DNA of 64,000 bases. Source: Psychrobacter pacificensis. GTDB taxonomy: Bacteria > Pseudomonadota > Gammaproteobacteria > Pseudomonadales > Moraxellaceae. A model generated the notes under the pieces. The model was not told where the DNA came from. It made no database searches and was given only the letters and a program-made list of their open reading frames with translations. Shown here piece after piece: positions 55,507-64,000 of this stretch. Each line of letters begins with the position of its first letter. Position 1 is the stretch's first letter. The position numbers were made by a program, and so were the translations under genes. The DNA is taken from NCBI RefSeq assembly GCF_900101915.1, contig NZ_FNAL01000014.1, forward strand, positions 1 through 64,000, written 5' to 3'.

Positions 55507-56163
55507 TGGGCTACGCAGGTTTTTTACAGCGATACGATCTGCTTGCTTACGGTCACGCTCAGGCGTCATCTGCGGTTGATAGATACCCTGCTCATTGACA
55601 TGGATGCCCAGCGGACGACGCTCTTTGGTGATAGATTCTTGTAGCAACATCAAGCCTTGAATCAATGCTTCTGGACGCGGCGGACAGCCTGGCACATACA
55701 CATCAACAGGGATCACTTTATCCACCCCTTGTACGACCGAGTAGATATCATACATGCCGCCTGAGTTGGCACAAGCACCCATAGAGATGACCCATTTTGG
55801 CTCAAGCATTTGCTCATAAAGACGCTGAATAACAGGGGCCATTTTGACAAAACATGTACCAGCAACGATCATCACATCTGCCTGACGGGGTGAGGCGCGG
55901 ATAACTTCGGCCCCAAAGCGTGACAAATCATGAACGGCGGTTAAGGTAGTGGCGTATTCAACATAACAGCAAGACGTACCAAAGTTAAATGGCCAGAGCG
56001 AGTGCTTGCGCCCCCAGTTTGCTGTCGAATGAACGAGGTCTTCGAGACGACCCATAAAGACGTTTTTATTGACTTCATCTTCGATAGGATCATTGACCGT
56101 TTGGCGGGTCTGTGCAGGGTAGGTATCTGCATCAGGGTTGGCTTTTGTTAATGTGTATTTCAT
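55495..56163 (-). CDS. nuoB: NADH-quinone oxidoreductase subunit B
   Basis: A 222-aa subunit of complex I holding cluster N2, the last one before quinone. The ligands are visible: the adjacent pair in [19 protein letters not shown] and [11 protein letters not shown]. The ATG at 56163 with AAGG nine bases upstream is chosen over a TTG three codons earlier. The first 35 and last 30 residues are polar and outside the core. Gaps of 137 bp to nuoA and 143 bp to nuoCD are longer than elsewhere in the operon. Confidence 0.95.
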   Translation of the reverse strand: MKYTLTKANPDADTYPAQTRQTVNDPIEDEVNKNVFMGRLEDLVHSTANWGRKHSLWPFNFGTSCCYVEYATTLTAVHDLSRFGAEVIRASPRQADVMIVAGTCFVKMAPVIQRLYEQMLEPKWVISMGACANSGGMYDIYSVVQGVDKVIPVDVYVPGCPPRPEALIQGLMLLQESITKERRPLGIHVNEQGIYQPQMTPERDRKQADRIAVKNLRSPDSI

Positions 56164-56300
56164 AACATACAACCTTTATATTAAGCTTGGCGTCATACTC
56201 ATCTTGTATACGCTGTCGCCAAAAATTTCGTTATTAATAAGGGGCCAATCACAAGCAATCGTTGCAACAAAATGCGATCAGCGAAAGCCAGCAGTACTCA

Positions 56301-56924
56301 CTAGTGCGCAGGCTTGTCGTTTTGTGCAGACGTCGCAAAGTCCACAGACGTCACATTACCTGTGGTATTGATATGATCAATGTTTTGTAGATGGCGACGG
56401 TTGGCTTCGATATTGTTTGAGACATTGATTTGACCGGATGATTGCGCGGGTACTTTACCAGTAGGATCGACCATCAGCTCATGAGCACCATCAAACTTGG
56501 TGATGTCTGCCAAATTAAAACCAGCTGGCGCAGCATGTAGCCGAGGTTTTTTGCGGCGCTTGTCAGCAGGTGCCCAGTTCATCGCACCCAAGCTCAGCTC
56601 ATAAATCAAACCGATAATCAGAATAGTGATAAAGGTAGCAGCAGCGGCAAAACCAAGCCAGCCGGCCTCTCGCACTGACACAGAATACGCGTAGAGATAC
56701 AGCGCCTCTAAATCGAAAATCACAAAGAAAATCGCGACCAAATAGAATTTAGCAGACAAACGAATACGGGCGTTGCCAGATCCGACAACACCCGCTTCAA
56801 ATATCTCTTCTTTTTGTAAGCCTTGAGAGCGACCACCAAGTAAACGCGGTACCACCAGCATAAAGACAACTAGCCCAATGGCGGCTAAGATAAAAGCAAC
56901 TGCTGACCAATTAAAAGCAGACAT
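56301..56924 (-). CDS. nuoA: NADH-quinone oxidoreductase subunit A with polar C-terminal tail
   Basis: The first gene of the operon. A 207-aa subunit of complex I with three membrane helices (about 8-28, 60-82, 90-113). The loop PRLLGG...EIFEAGVVGSGNARIRLSAKFY and the FFVIFDLEALYLYAYSVSV helix with conserved Asp and Glu are diagnostic. E. coli NuoA has 147 aa; here about 75 residues after NWAPADKRRKKPR are a polar tail rich in Asn, Asp and His. A GAGGAG site lies about 12 bases upstream of the ATG. Confidence 0.94.
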   Translation of the reverse strand: MSAFNWSAVAFILAAIGLVVFMLVVPRLLGGRSQGLQKEEIFEAGVVGSGNARIRLSAKFYLVAIFFVIFDLEALYLYAYSVSVREAGWLGFAAAATFITILIIGLIYELSLGAMNWAPADKRRKKPRLHAAPAGFNLADITKFDGAHELMVDPTGKVPAQSSGQINVSNNIEANRRHLQNIDHINTTGNVTSVDFATSAQNDKPAH

Positions 56925-57685
56925 GATAATACGTGCTCCTCACCCAATCGAGTGTTAGACACAGCGCAGGCACTGACCCATTAAGGCCGCCTCACGACAG
57001 GTATAACGCAGACGAAAACACAAAGCAGTTGTCATTCACTGACACTGTGTTTAAGTAACTGTCATTGAGTCACATGTTAGGTATTTTGCTGGTAATAACC
57101 AATTATCAAGCTTATTAACGACGATGTCAGACCTGACCAACGGTAGAGATTCCGGTATGCACGCGGATAAAGGCTGGTCGCCCAACGCATCTTCTAACAA
57201 CGTAAGATCAACGTATTAAATCAATATCATATCTGACTGCGTACTTAATTGATTTAATAGCTCATTACACGTGGTTAATAATGACGTGACAACTGGCATA
57301 AATTATTTATGTACTATACGCATATCAGTGCCTAAAAGCTAGTTTTTAACTGTATTCGACGGTCATTTTCTATGAAACAAAATGTGTTTTTTTTACCAAA
57401 AATTATGATATAGACGTTACCTTATATTAACCCCAAATCCATGCTTTGTTCGATGCGCAAACGCTGTCACGCTATTTATCAAAAATCAAGCGCGCTCATA
57501 CCCTATTTTCATCACCCAACTCCTCCCCAAAAGTGACCGTTTTTGCTTTATAATGACCCACCTAATTTTACGATATGTCATCATCAAACCTTAAATTCTA
57601 TTATCCTTATAACAAACATTATTAAGATATCAATTGTGCTATATCAGCGCTACCCTCTTTTTGCTTTTGTCTTACAGGTCACGTT
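56925..57685. other. Long intergenic region between divergent nuoA and rep
   Basis: A 761-bp gap that must hold the nuo and rep promoters. I see no convincing gene or RNA, and no copy of the MITE-like repeat. A TATAAT box at 57549-57554 lies 130 bp before rep, but no good -35 accompanies it. No clear -35/-10 pair stands out for nuo. It could hold a long leader, regulator sites or a small RNA. Confidence 0.45.
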
Positions 57686-59719
57686 ATGAGTCAACTCAAT
57701 CCCAAACAACAAGAAGCCATGCTCTACGTATCCGGCCCACTACTTGTGCTCGCAGGTGCTGGCTCCGGTAAGACCTCGGTGATCACGCGTAAAATTGCGT
57801 ATCTGATTCAAGAGTGCGACATGCCAGCCGAGCGCATCACTGCCGTGACCTTTACTAATAAGGCGGCACGTGAAATGAAAGCCCGTGTGAGCAAACTGCT
57901 CCCAAGCGAAAAAACGCGCGGCTTGACTGTATCGACCTTTCACCAATTTGGTCTCCAGTTTTTGCGCTATGAGCTGATGCATACGCCGCTAAAAGGCAAC
58001 TTCTCTATCATGGACAGCGATGACAGTAAGCGCCTCTTGATGGAGCTGATGATGCGCGACAACTTAAGTGGCGCTGAAAGTCGTGAGCTGGTTGGTAAAG
58101 CCATCAAAATGATCTCTGATTGGAAAAACGATTTGATCGAGCCTGACAAGGCGATGGAAACGTTAGACGATCCAGAAGACATGATTTTTGCGACCTTGTA
58201 TGCGCTTTATGAGCGTAACTTACGTGCGTATAATGCCGTCGATTTTGATGACTTGATTGTACTGCCGACCAAAATCTTGCGTGAAAATAGAGAGCTGCGA
58301 GACAAATGGCAAAACCGTATTCGTTATCTATTGGTCGATGAGTATCAAGATACCAATACCGCCCAGTATGAAATGATTAAGCATCTGGTTGGTCCGCAAG
58401 GTCGTTTTACCGTGGTGGGTGATGATGACCAATCTATCTATGCGTGGCGCGGGGCGAAGCCTGAAAACATGGCACTGCTAAAAGAAGATTTCCCAAAACT
58501 AAAAATCGTCATGCTTGAGCAAAATTACCGTTCAACCACGCGTATTTTGACCTCTGCCAATGCCGTTATTCTCAACAACGAGCATTTATTTGAAAAAAAA
58601 CTGTGGTCAGATAAAGGTCAAGGCGAAAAAATTCGGATTATCAACTGCCGTAATGATGACGATGAATCTGAGCGCGTCGCCAAAGAAATCGTCACGCACA
58701 AATTGCGTTTTGGTAATGAGTGGGAGCAGTATGCAGTACTCTACCGCAGTAACTTTCAGGCACGAATGCTTGAGGCACAATTGCGCCAGCTACAAGTACC
58801 CTATAAGTTATCGGGCGGTCAGTCGTTCTTTGCGCGTAGTGAAATCAAAGACATCATGGGCTATCTACGCCTGATTTTGAACCCCGAAGATGACAGCGCG
58901 TTTTTACGTATTATCAATACACCCAAGCGCGGTATGGGACCTGCCACGCTAGAAAAGCTTGGCTTATTTGCTCAAGAGCATAGTATCTCGCTACTGGCTT
59001 CTTGTACTCATGCCGGCTTGGCTCATGTGTTGCCGTCAAAAGCGTATGGCACGATCAAAGAGTTTGGCGAGTTCATCGAGCACTATACACGTGAGCTCGA
59101 TCAACACCCTGATCCTGTGCCAATCGTACGCCGAATGATTGATGAGACGGGTTATATTGATTTTGTCCGTAGCGATGCCAAAACCCCGCAGCAAGAAAAA
59201 AACCGTATTGATAATATCGATATGCTCTATACCAGTATCCAATCTCTCATTAATCGCGCGGAAGAAGACGAAGACCGCACGATTGATACCATCATTCGTA
59301 AGCTGGTTTTGCTAGACATGCTCGAGCAGCAGCAAGAAGAAGAAAACACCAACAAAGTCAATCTAATGACCTTGCATGCTGCAAAAGGTTTGGAGTTTGA
59401 TTTTGTTTATATCATGGGGCTTGAGGAAGAGATGCTACCGCATCGCAACTCTATTATGAGTGAGACGATTGAAGAAGAGCGTCGTCTGATGTACGTAGGC
59501 ATCACCCGCGCGCGTCGTGAGCTGACTTTGACGCTTGCGGCCCAGCGCCGTGCCGGTGGCCAGATGCGCGTGACCTCAGAGTCCAGATTTTTGGATGAGC
59601 TGCCAGAAGATCATGTTGACTGGCCCGCCAAGGCCAAAAAGAAAAAAGCCATCAAAGACCCAGAAGCGGTCGCTGATGAGTATTTAGCCAATATTCGCGC
59701 TTTATTGGGTAAGCGCTAA
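57686..59719 (+). CDS. rep: ATP-dependent DNA helicase Rep
   Basis: A 677-aa superfamily 1A 3'-5' DNA helicase (E. coli Rep has 673) that helps forks move past bound proteins and restarts replication. Motifs in order: the Q motif LNPKQQEAML, Walker A GAGSGKT (24-30), TFTNKAAREMKAR (Ia), LLVDEYQDTN (II), VVGDDDQSIYAWRGA (III), LEQNYRSTTRIL (IV), LMTLHAAKGLEFDFVYIMGLEEEMLPH in part (V), and EERRLMYVGITRARREL (VI). Length and IV-VI sequence fit Rep better than UvrD or PcrA (720+ aa). It seems to stand alone. Confidence 0.94.
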   Translation: MSQLNPKQQEAMLYVSGPLLVLAGAGSGKTSVITRKIAYLIQECDMPAERITAVTFTNKAAREMKARVSKLLPSEKTRGLTVSTFHQFGLQFLRYELMHTPLKGNFSIMDSDDSKRLLMELMMRDNLSGAESRELVGKAIKMISDWKNDLIEPDKAMETLDDPEDMIFATLYALYERNLRAYNAVDFDDLIVLPTKILRENRELRDKWQNRIRYLLVDEYQDTNTAQYEMIKHLVGPQGRFTVVGDDDQSIYAWRGAKPENMALLKEDFPKLKIVMLEQNYRSTTRILTSANAVILNNEHLFEKKLWSDKGQGEKIRIINCRNDDDESERVAKEIVTHKLRFGNEWEQYAVLYRSNFQARMLEAQLRQLQVPYKLSGGQSFFARSEIKDIMGYLRLILNPEDDSAFLRIINTPKRGMGPATLEKLGLFAQEHSISLLASCTHAGLAHVLPSKAYGTIKEFGEFIEHYTRELDQHPDPVPIVRRMIDETGYIDFVRSDAKTPQQEKNRIDNIDMLYTSIQSLINRAEEDEDRTIDTIIRKLVLLDMLEQQQEEENTNKVNLMTLHAAKGLEFDFVYIMGLEEEMLPHRNSIMSETIEEERRLMYVGITRARRELTLTLAAQRRAGGQMRVTSESRFLDELPEDHVDWPAKAKKKKAIKDPEAVADEYLANIRALLGKR

Positions 59720-59826
59720 CATCAATATTGACAGGCTGATGCCAAAAAGAACTGACTCGGCAAACGCTAACCCGACGTTTTGCCATTTGCTATTATTAAC
59801 ACTTTATAAAAGATATTGGAATCCTT

Positions 59827-61230
59827 ATGCCTACCTCGATGCCCGATCAGGAACGACCATCAGTGCTACCAGGAGATTATAATCCGGCTGAATACAGTGC
59901 CGAATATAAACTGCTGTATTTGCAGGATTTGGTTGCTGATAAAGCATATGAGGCGATTACAGAGTTTTTAGAAAAGCAGTCTGAGTATGAAATTGCAAGC
60001 CTACTAGAGTCTTTCCCGACTCAAAACCGCCTACTCATCTGGGAGCAAGTACCAGAGAGCATTAAAGGTGAGGTACTTGCTGAGCTCGAGTACGATACCC
60101 GCCAGCCATTATTAGAGAATATTTCTTCTCAAGAAATCTCGCTATTTACCCAAGATCTTGATGCCCAAGACATCTCTGAGATTTTGGATACTGTCACTGA
60201 GAGCGTACGTACCTCAGTCATGGCAACGCTCGATGAAGAAACGCGCGTCCAAGTCAATAAACTTGATACGTATGATGACTGGGAAGTTGGGAGCTACATG
60301 GATCCCGATATTATCCAAATACGGGATGATATCTGTCTGGCGGATGTACAGGATTGGCTACGCGAAAACGAGGATCTACTCGATGACGAAAGCCAAGAGC
60401 TACTCGTGGTCGATCAAAGCCAGCAATTACTTGGGCTATTAAGCCTGGTAGATCTGATTAAACATGATCAAAACACCCTAGTCTCAGAGCTGATCGATAC
60501 AGCCATCACCATTAATGATCGCCTAGACATCCAAGATGCTGCAGCGATTTTTCGTTCAGAAGATATCCGTTTTGCCCCCGTGACAAATAGCTATGGCGAG
60601 CTGGTTGGACAGCTAAATGGCGAAGACATCATGGAGATTATCCAAGATGATGTCGATAGCACTATGAAAAATCTTGCTGGTGTTAGCCAAGATGAAGAGC
60701 TGTTCGCGCCTATTCTAACCAGTGCCAAAAGCCGTAGTGTTTGGCTGGGTATCAATCTATGTACCGCGCTCTTGGCAGCCGCGGTGATTGGACAATTCGA
60801 GGAAGTCTTGGCACAAGTGGTGGCGCTGGCGATATTGATGCCTGTGGTCGCCAGCATGGGCGGTATTGCAGGCTCGCAAACCTTGACCGTCGTTATCCGC
60901 GGGATGGCAATGGGTCAAATCGGTGGTTCTAACCGAGTCTGGCTCCTTAATAAAGAGCTGTGGGTTGGCGCGATAAACGGTATCATTTGGGCGATCATCA
61001 TGGCATTTATTGCCCAATTATGGTTTCATGACATCGAAATTAGTGCTGTCATTGGCTTTGCCATTGCGATCAACATGACGGCGGCGAATGTCTCGGGAAT
61101 TAGTATACCGCTGTTACTTAAGCGCATGAACATTGACCCAGCCTTGTCTGCCTCGGTGATTTTGACCACCGTGACGGATATTGTTGGTTTTATGTCGTTC
61201 CTAGGCTTGGCGAGTGTGTTAATACTCTAG
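59827..61230 (+). CDS. mgtE: Magnesium transporter MgtE
   Basis: A 467-aa Mg2+ channel. In order: the N domain of helical repeats (about 25-140; ITEFLEKQSEYEIASLLESF), a CBS pair (about 150-270; LLDDESQELLVVDQSQQLLGLLSL, EDIRFAPVTNSYGELVGQL), a plug helix, and five membrane segments from about 300 (AAAVIGQFEEVLAQVVALA, MPVVASMGGIAGSQTLTVVIRG, INMTAANVSGISIPLLLKR, SVILTTVTDIVGFMSFLGL). The acidic residues of the pore are in place. Length matches the family. It has its own ribosome site (GGAA). Confidence 0.94.
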   Translation: MPTSMPDQERPSVLPGDYNPAEYSAEYKLLYLQDLVADKAYEAITEFLEKQSEYEIASLLESFPTQNRLLIWEQVPESIKGEVLAELEYDTRQPLLENISSQEISLFTQDLDAQDISEILDTVTESVRTSVMATLDEETRVQVNKLDTYDDWEVGSYMDPDIIQIRDDICLADVQDWLRENEDLLDDESQELLVVDQSQQLLGLLSLVDLIKHDQNTLVSELIDTAITINDRLDIQDAAAIFRSEDIRFAPVTNSYGELVGQLNGEDIMEIIQDDVDSTMKNLAGVSQDEELFAPILTSAKSRSVWLGINLCTALLAAAVIGQFEEVLAQVVALAILMPVVASMGGIAGSQTLTVVIRGMAMGQIGGSNRVWLLNKELWVGAINGIIWAIIMAFIAQLWFHDIEISAVIGFAIAINMTAANVSGISIPLLLKRMNIDPALSASVILTTVTDIVGFMSFLGLASVLIL

Positions 61231-61356
61231 TGAATTGCTAAATAATAAAGTATCCAATAAAAACACAGCATTGCTATTTATATATCATTGTTGTTTATAC
61301 AATATTGTTAAATAGTCTTAATTTATAAAACTTCTAAATCGTTAAGTGAGTGCGTT

Positions 61357-61821
61357 ATGCAAGCTGTACAAGTGAAAGTGGTCAACCCTAAAATTACTGA
61401 AGATGACGCGTTTTCTCTACCGACTCGCGCTACCGATGGCAGTGCTGGTATCGATCTGCGCGCTTGTATTGATGAGCCTTTAACGATCAGAGCAGGCGAA
61501 ACCCATTTGATAGGTACGGGCCTTGCTGTTTATATTCAAGACCCTAACTATGCAGGTATGATATTGCCACGCTCAGGCCTTGGCCATAAGCACGGCATCG
61601 TCTTGGGTAACTTGGTTGGGCTGATTGATGCCGACTATCAAGGTGAGCTGATGGTCAGTATTTGGAATCGCAGTAACGAAGACTTTACTCTGAACCCTGC
61701 AGAGCGCATGGCACAGTATATCGTGGTGCCTGTTGCCCGTCCTGAGTTTGAAGTGGTCACAGAGTTCAGTGACAAAAGCGTACGCGGTGCAGGCGGATTT
61801 GGACATTCAGGCCGTCAGTAA
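61357..61821 (+). CDS. dut: Deoxyuridine 5'-triphosphate nucleotidohydrolase (dUTPase)
   Basis: A 154-aa homotrimeric enzyme that cleaves dUTP to dUMP and pyrophosphate. All five family motifs are present: [10 protein letters not shown] (1), [10 protein letters not shown] (2), [11 protein letters not shown] (3), [10 protein letters not shown] (4) and [10 protein letters not shown] (5). Length matches E. coli (151). It precedes the phosphomannomutase and argB, an order also known from Pseudomonas and Acinetobacter relatives. Confidence 0.96.
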   Translation: MQAVQVKVVNPKITEDDAFSLPTRATDGSAGIDLRACIDEPLTIRAGETHLIGTGLAVYIQDPNYAGMILPRSGLGHKHGIVLGNLVGLIDADYQGELMVSIWNRSNEDFTLNPAERMAQYIVVPVARPEFEVVTEFSDKSVRGAGGFGHSGRQ

Positions 61822-61998
61822 TTATTCGCTCAATTAATGATCGTTGAGGTGGCGATTTCAGGTTAGCAGTGCCAGTTTAGTGGCTAAAATAATTATTGGG
61901 ATGGCGACTAAGAGTAATTGTTTACATTAATAGAATGTTACGCTACCCGTTTTGTATTCATAATTACCTATTTACCACGTCAATAAGGAGAATAAGCC

Positions 61999-63846
61999 AT
62001 GCCATCTTTTGCGGCGCAGCAATCCTTATTTCGTGCTTATGACATCCGTGGTACAAACACGCATTTCACCGATGAGTTTGTACAAGCGCTAGGCCATCGT
62101 TTTGCTCAGCTCTATGGCCCTCAACGCAGCCAATTCACAAAAAATAGTAATGCCCATGCTGCTACTGATGTTACTTGCCCTCCCAATAACACCGTCAACT
62201 TCCAACAGAATATAGCAGCCGAAATTATCGTCGTTATTGGCTATGACATGCGTCATGGCAGCGAATCGATTGCACGTACACTCTCTACTGTATTAGCCCA
62301 ACAGGGTTTATGCGTTATCCAGCTCGGTCTTGTTACCACACCCATGATGGCGTTTTGGGCAAAGCAGTATCAAGGTCATGGCATTATTGTAACCGCCAGC
62401 CACTCTGCCAAAGACGTATTGGGTATCAAGTGGTTGGTCAATCATAAATCTCCTAGTAGCTTAGAGATACAAGCCCTTTATCAACAATTAATCTCTCATA
62501 CTCATTACTTATCTAAAAATCAGGTCGAGCAAGCAACCTTAGACTCAGAACCAGACTCACACTATATAAATATTAGCAGCAATACTGAATTGTCTAGAGC
62601 TTTGCTTAAAGAGCTGCCTGCCAAGCAAGTAGCAGATGTCTATATCGCGGCTATTGAGCAAGTCTTTTGCCAGTTGACTCAGGATAATCAGACAGCACCT
62701 ACAAACAACCGAAAAACAGCGTCTAAGCTTGATTTGGTTGTGGTTATTGATTGTATGCACGGTGCCACTGGCAACATCACTCAGCGCTTATTTGACCGTT
62801 TTTGCCAGCATGTCATTGTGCTCAATGACACGCCAGATGGCAGCTTTCCTCTTGGTAATCCTGATCCAGCCGAGCCCAACCGTCTAACAGCGCTGCAGCA
62901 AGCTGTTGCTTCTCATTGTGCCGATATTGGTCTGGCATTTGATGGTGATGGTGATCGTTTGATGATCGTTGATAATAACGGCAAAGTGGTCATGCCTGAT
63001 CACCTACTCTACTTGTTAGCACGCATTGCCATTACAGAACGTCCGGATTCTTTGACCAGCTACTTAGCGTCTGAGGTGCTATTTGATATTAAATGCGCGC
63101 ATCATCTGCCAAAGCTACTGGCGGATCTTGGCGCGATGCCAGTGATTAGCAAAACCGGTAGCAGCTTTATGCGCCAACAGGTACAGCATCCTGATAGTCA
63201 AATTGTCTTTGCAGGTGAGCTATCAGGGCATTTTATTTTTAATGATGGCCGCTTTATCCCTTATGATGATGCCATATATGCTGCATTGCGCTTACTGCAT
63301 TGGTTTGTCAAGTCTCGTAATATCTTAGATGATAAAAATGCACTATCAGATATTCTCCAACGCTTGCCCGCCATGGTCAGTACAGCAGATCATTATTTGC
63401 CGATGCCGCAGACTGCTAGGACAGATTGCTCAATCATGGAGCAATTAACGAGGGTTTGTACCTATTTGCAAAACCTAGCAAGCGTGACGACTCATGCTGA
63501 TTCGTTTGTTATTTCTGATTACCGACTAGACGCCGCTAATCTACCAACTGCTTTATGTGCGTCACCAGTCTGTACTTGCTCCACTATCAGATCCCATATA
63601 GCTGTCGAACAAGCCAAGTCTTTATTGCCAGCAGGTACTAGACTTAGCTGCATTGATGGTGTCCGCTTGGATTTTGCGCACGGATTTGGCGTGTTGCGTC
63701 AATCAAATACCAGTAATAGCCTGACTGCGCGCTTCGCTGGTGACAGCATGGATGATCTAAAAGACATTCAAGCGACCTTTGCCGCGTTGTGTCGCCCATT
63801 TGATGCAGAGCTGGCAACACAGATTATCGCCATGCCTGCTGAATAA
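61999..63846 (+). CDS. algC: Phosphomannomutase/phosphoglucomutase (AlgC-like), with insertions
   Basis: A 615-aa member of the alpha-D-phosphohexomutase family, which interconverts the 1- and 6-phosphates of mannose or glucose for surface polysaccharide synthesis. The start SLFRAYDIRGTN, the phosphoserine loop TASHSAKDVLGIK (S134), the metal loop DGDGDR (315-320) and the sugar-binding GELSGH (406-411) are seen. The usual NP after the catalytic SH is SA. About 150 residues longer than P. aeruginosa AlgC (463), with polar inserts near 42-72, 155-205 and 470-490. Its position before argB matches Pseudomonas. It may supply sugar precursors for the capsule, which is inference. Confidence 0.87.
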   Translation: MPSFAAQQSLFRAYDIRGTNTHFTDEFVQALGHRFAQLYGPQRSQFTKNSNAHAATDVTCPPNNTVNFQQNIAAEIIVVIGYDMRHGSESIARTLSTVLAQQGLCVIQLGLVTTPMMAFWAKQYQGHGIIVTASHSAKDVLGIKWLVNHKSPSSLEIQALYQQLISHTHYLSKNQVEQATLDSEPDSHYINISSNTELSRALLKELPAKQVADVYIAAIEQVFCQLTQDNQTAPTNNRKTASKLDLVVVIDCMHGATGNITQRLFDRFCQHVIVLNDTPDGSFPLGNPDPAEPNRLTALQQAVASHCADIGLAFDGDGDRLMIVDNNGKVVMPDHLLYLLARIAITERPDSLTSYLASEVLFDIKCAHHLPKLLADLGAMPVISKTGSSFMRQQVQHPDSQIVFAGELSGHFIFNDGRFIPYDDAIYAALRLLHWFVKSRNILDDKNALSDILQRLPAMVSTADHYLPMPQTARTDCSIMEQLTRVCTYLQNLASVTTHADSFVISDYRLDAANLPTALCASPVCTCSTIRSHIAVEQAKSLLPAGTRLSCIDGVRLDFAHGFGVLRQSNTSNSLTARFAGDSMDDLKDIQATFAALCRPFDAELATQIIAMPAE

Positions 63847-63920
63847 CGGCATTAAACCTGTATCGATTAAACATGCTAAAAAGAACAACCCATTTAAAAC
63901 CCGCCCTTTAGGAGTTAGGA

Positions 63921-64000
63921 ATGACACTTAATTTAGATGACGCCAAAAACACCGCTGAAGTATTAACCACTGCCCTGCCCTATATTCAGCGCTTTGTTGA
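63921..64000 (+). CDS. argB: Acetylglutamate kinase, N-terminal fragment cut by window edge
   Basis: The ATG at 63921 follows TTAGGAGTTAGGA. The first 26 codons (TLNLDDAKNTAEVLTTALPY, then IQRFV) match the N-terminus of Pseudomonas ArgB closely. ArgB phosphorylates N-acetylglutamate in arginine synthesis. The ATP-binding core lies beyond the window. Confidence 0.85.
   Translation, partial: MTLNLDDAKNTAEVLTTALPYIQRFV

Noticed and set aside
57549..57554. TATAAT box as a rep promoter
   Set aside because: The -10 box is perfect, but no -35 stands 15-19 bases upstream, so I only mention it in the gap entry.
59720..59790. GGCAAACG...CGTTTTGCC hairpin behind rep
   Set aside because: The stem has a bulge and no T-run follows, so it is too weak to call as a terminator.
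1..64000. CRISPR arrays, tRNA and rRNA genes, prophage
   Set aside because: No regularly spaced repeats, no tRNA-like TTCGAATCC arms or rRNA stretches, and no phage structural genes were noticed in the window.

Overview
The window reads as chromosomal DNA of a gammaproteobacterium of the family Moraxellaceae, most likely Psychrobacter. The support is the fused nuoCD, the NuoA and NuoK forms resembling those of Acinetobacter, the dut / phosphomannomutase / argB order, the wza-wzb-wzc capsule head, and short 107-bp inverted-repeat elements. The assignment rests on recognised protein families and gene order, not on a database search.

Left part (1-18464): the 5' end of an IS256-family transposase is cut by the window edge, followed by a 14-gene capsule/exopolysaccharide locus, all on the minus strand. 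In transcription order it has an export and kinase head (wza, wzb, wzc), a nucleotide-sugar pair (dehydrogenase and C4-epimerase, predicted to make UDP-GalNAcA via UDP-GalNAc), a Wzx flippase, a tightly coupled AsnB-like ligase / nitroreductase / pyruvyl-transferase trio, two glycosyltransferases, a CapK-like adenylating enzyme, a Wzy-like polymerase and a third glycosyltransferase. The distal genes look clearly more AT-rich than the rest. No initiating sugar-phosphate transferase is visible.

Middle part (18741-39532): rluB; three tandem paralogous genes of unknown function; argO; a marC-family gene; an NAD synthesis cluster (nadC, an NrtR-like regulator, and divergent nadA-nadB) with the same palindromic operator in front of nadC and nadA; lysO; an OmpA-like lipoprotein; two ubiquinone hydroxylases; phoH and ybeY; an MscS channel; a TonB-like protein; and an unrecognised acidic protein. 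Two 107-bp copies of one MITE-like repeat lie between the ubi genes and directly behind phoH.

Right part (39633-64000): a ferredoxin-NADP reductase; the complete nuo operon on the minus strand from nuoA at 56924 to nuoN, ending in a clear terminator; then on the plus strand rep helicase, mgtE, dut, a phosphomannomutase/phosphoglucomutase and the start of argB. Several Nuo subunits (A, G, J, K) carry extra segments compared with E. coli. The phosphomannomutase probably feeds sugar phosphates to cell-surface polysaccharide synthesis. Complex I, NAD synthesis and ubiquinone synthesis occur in the same 64 kb, but nothing in the sequence shows that they are co-regulated.
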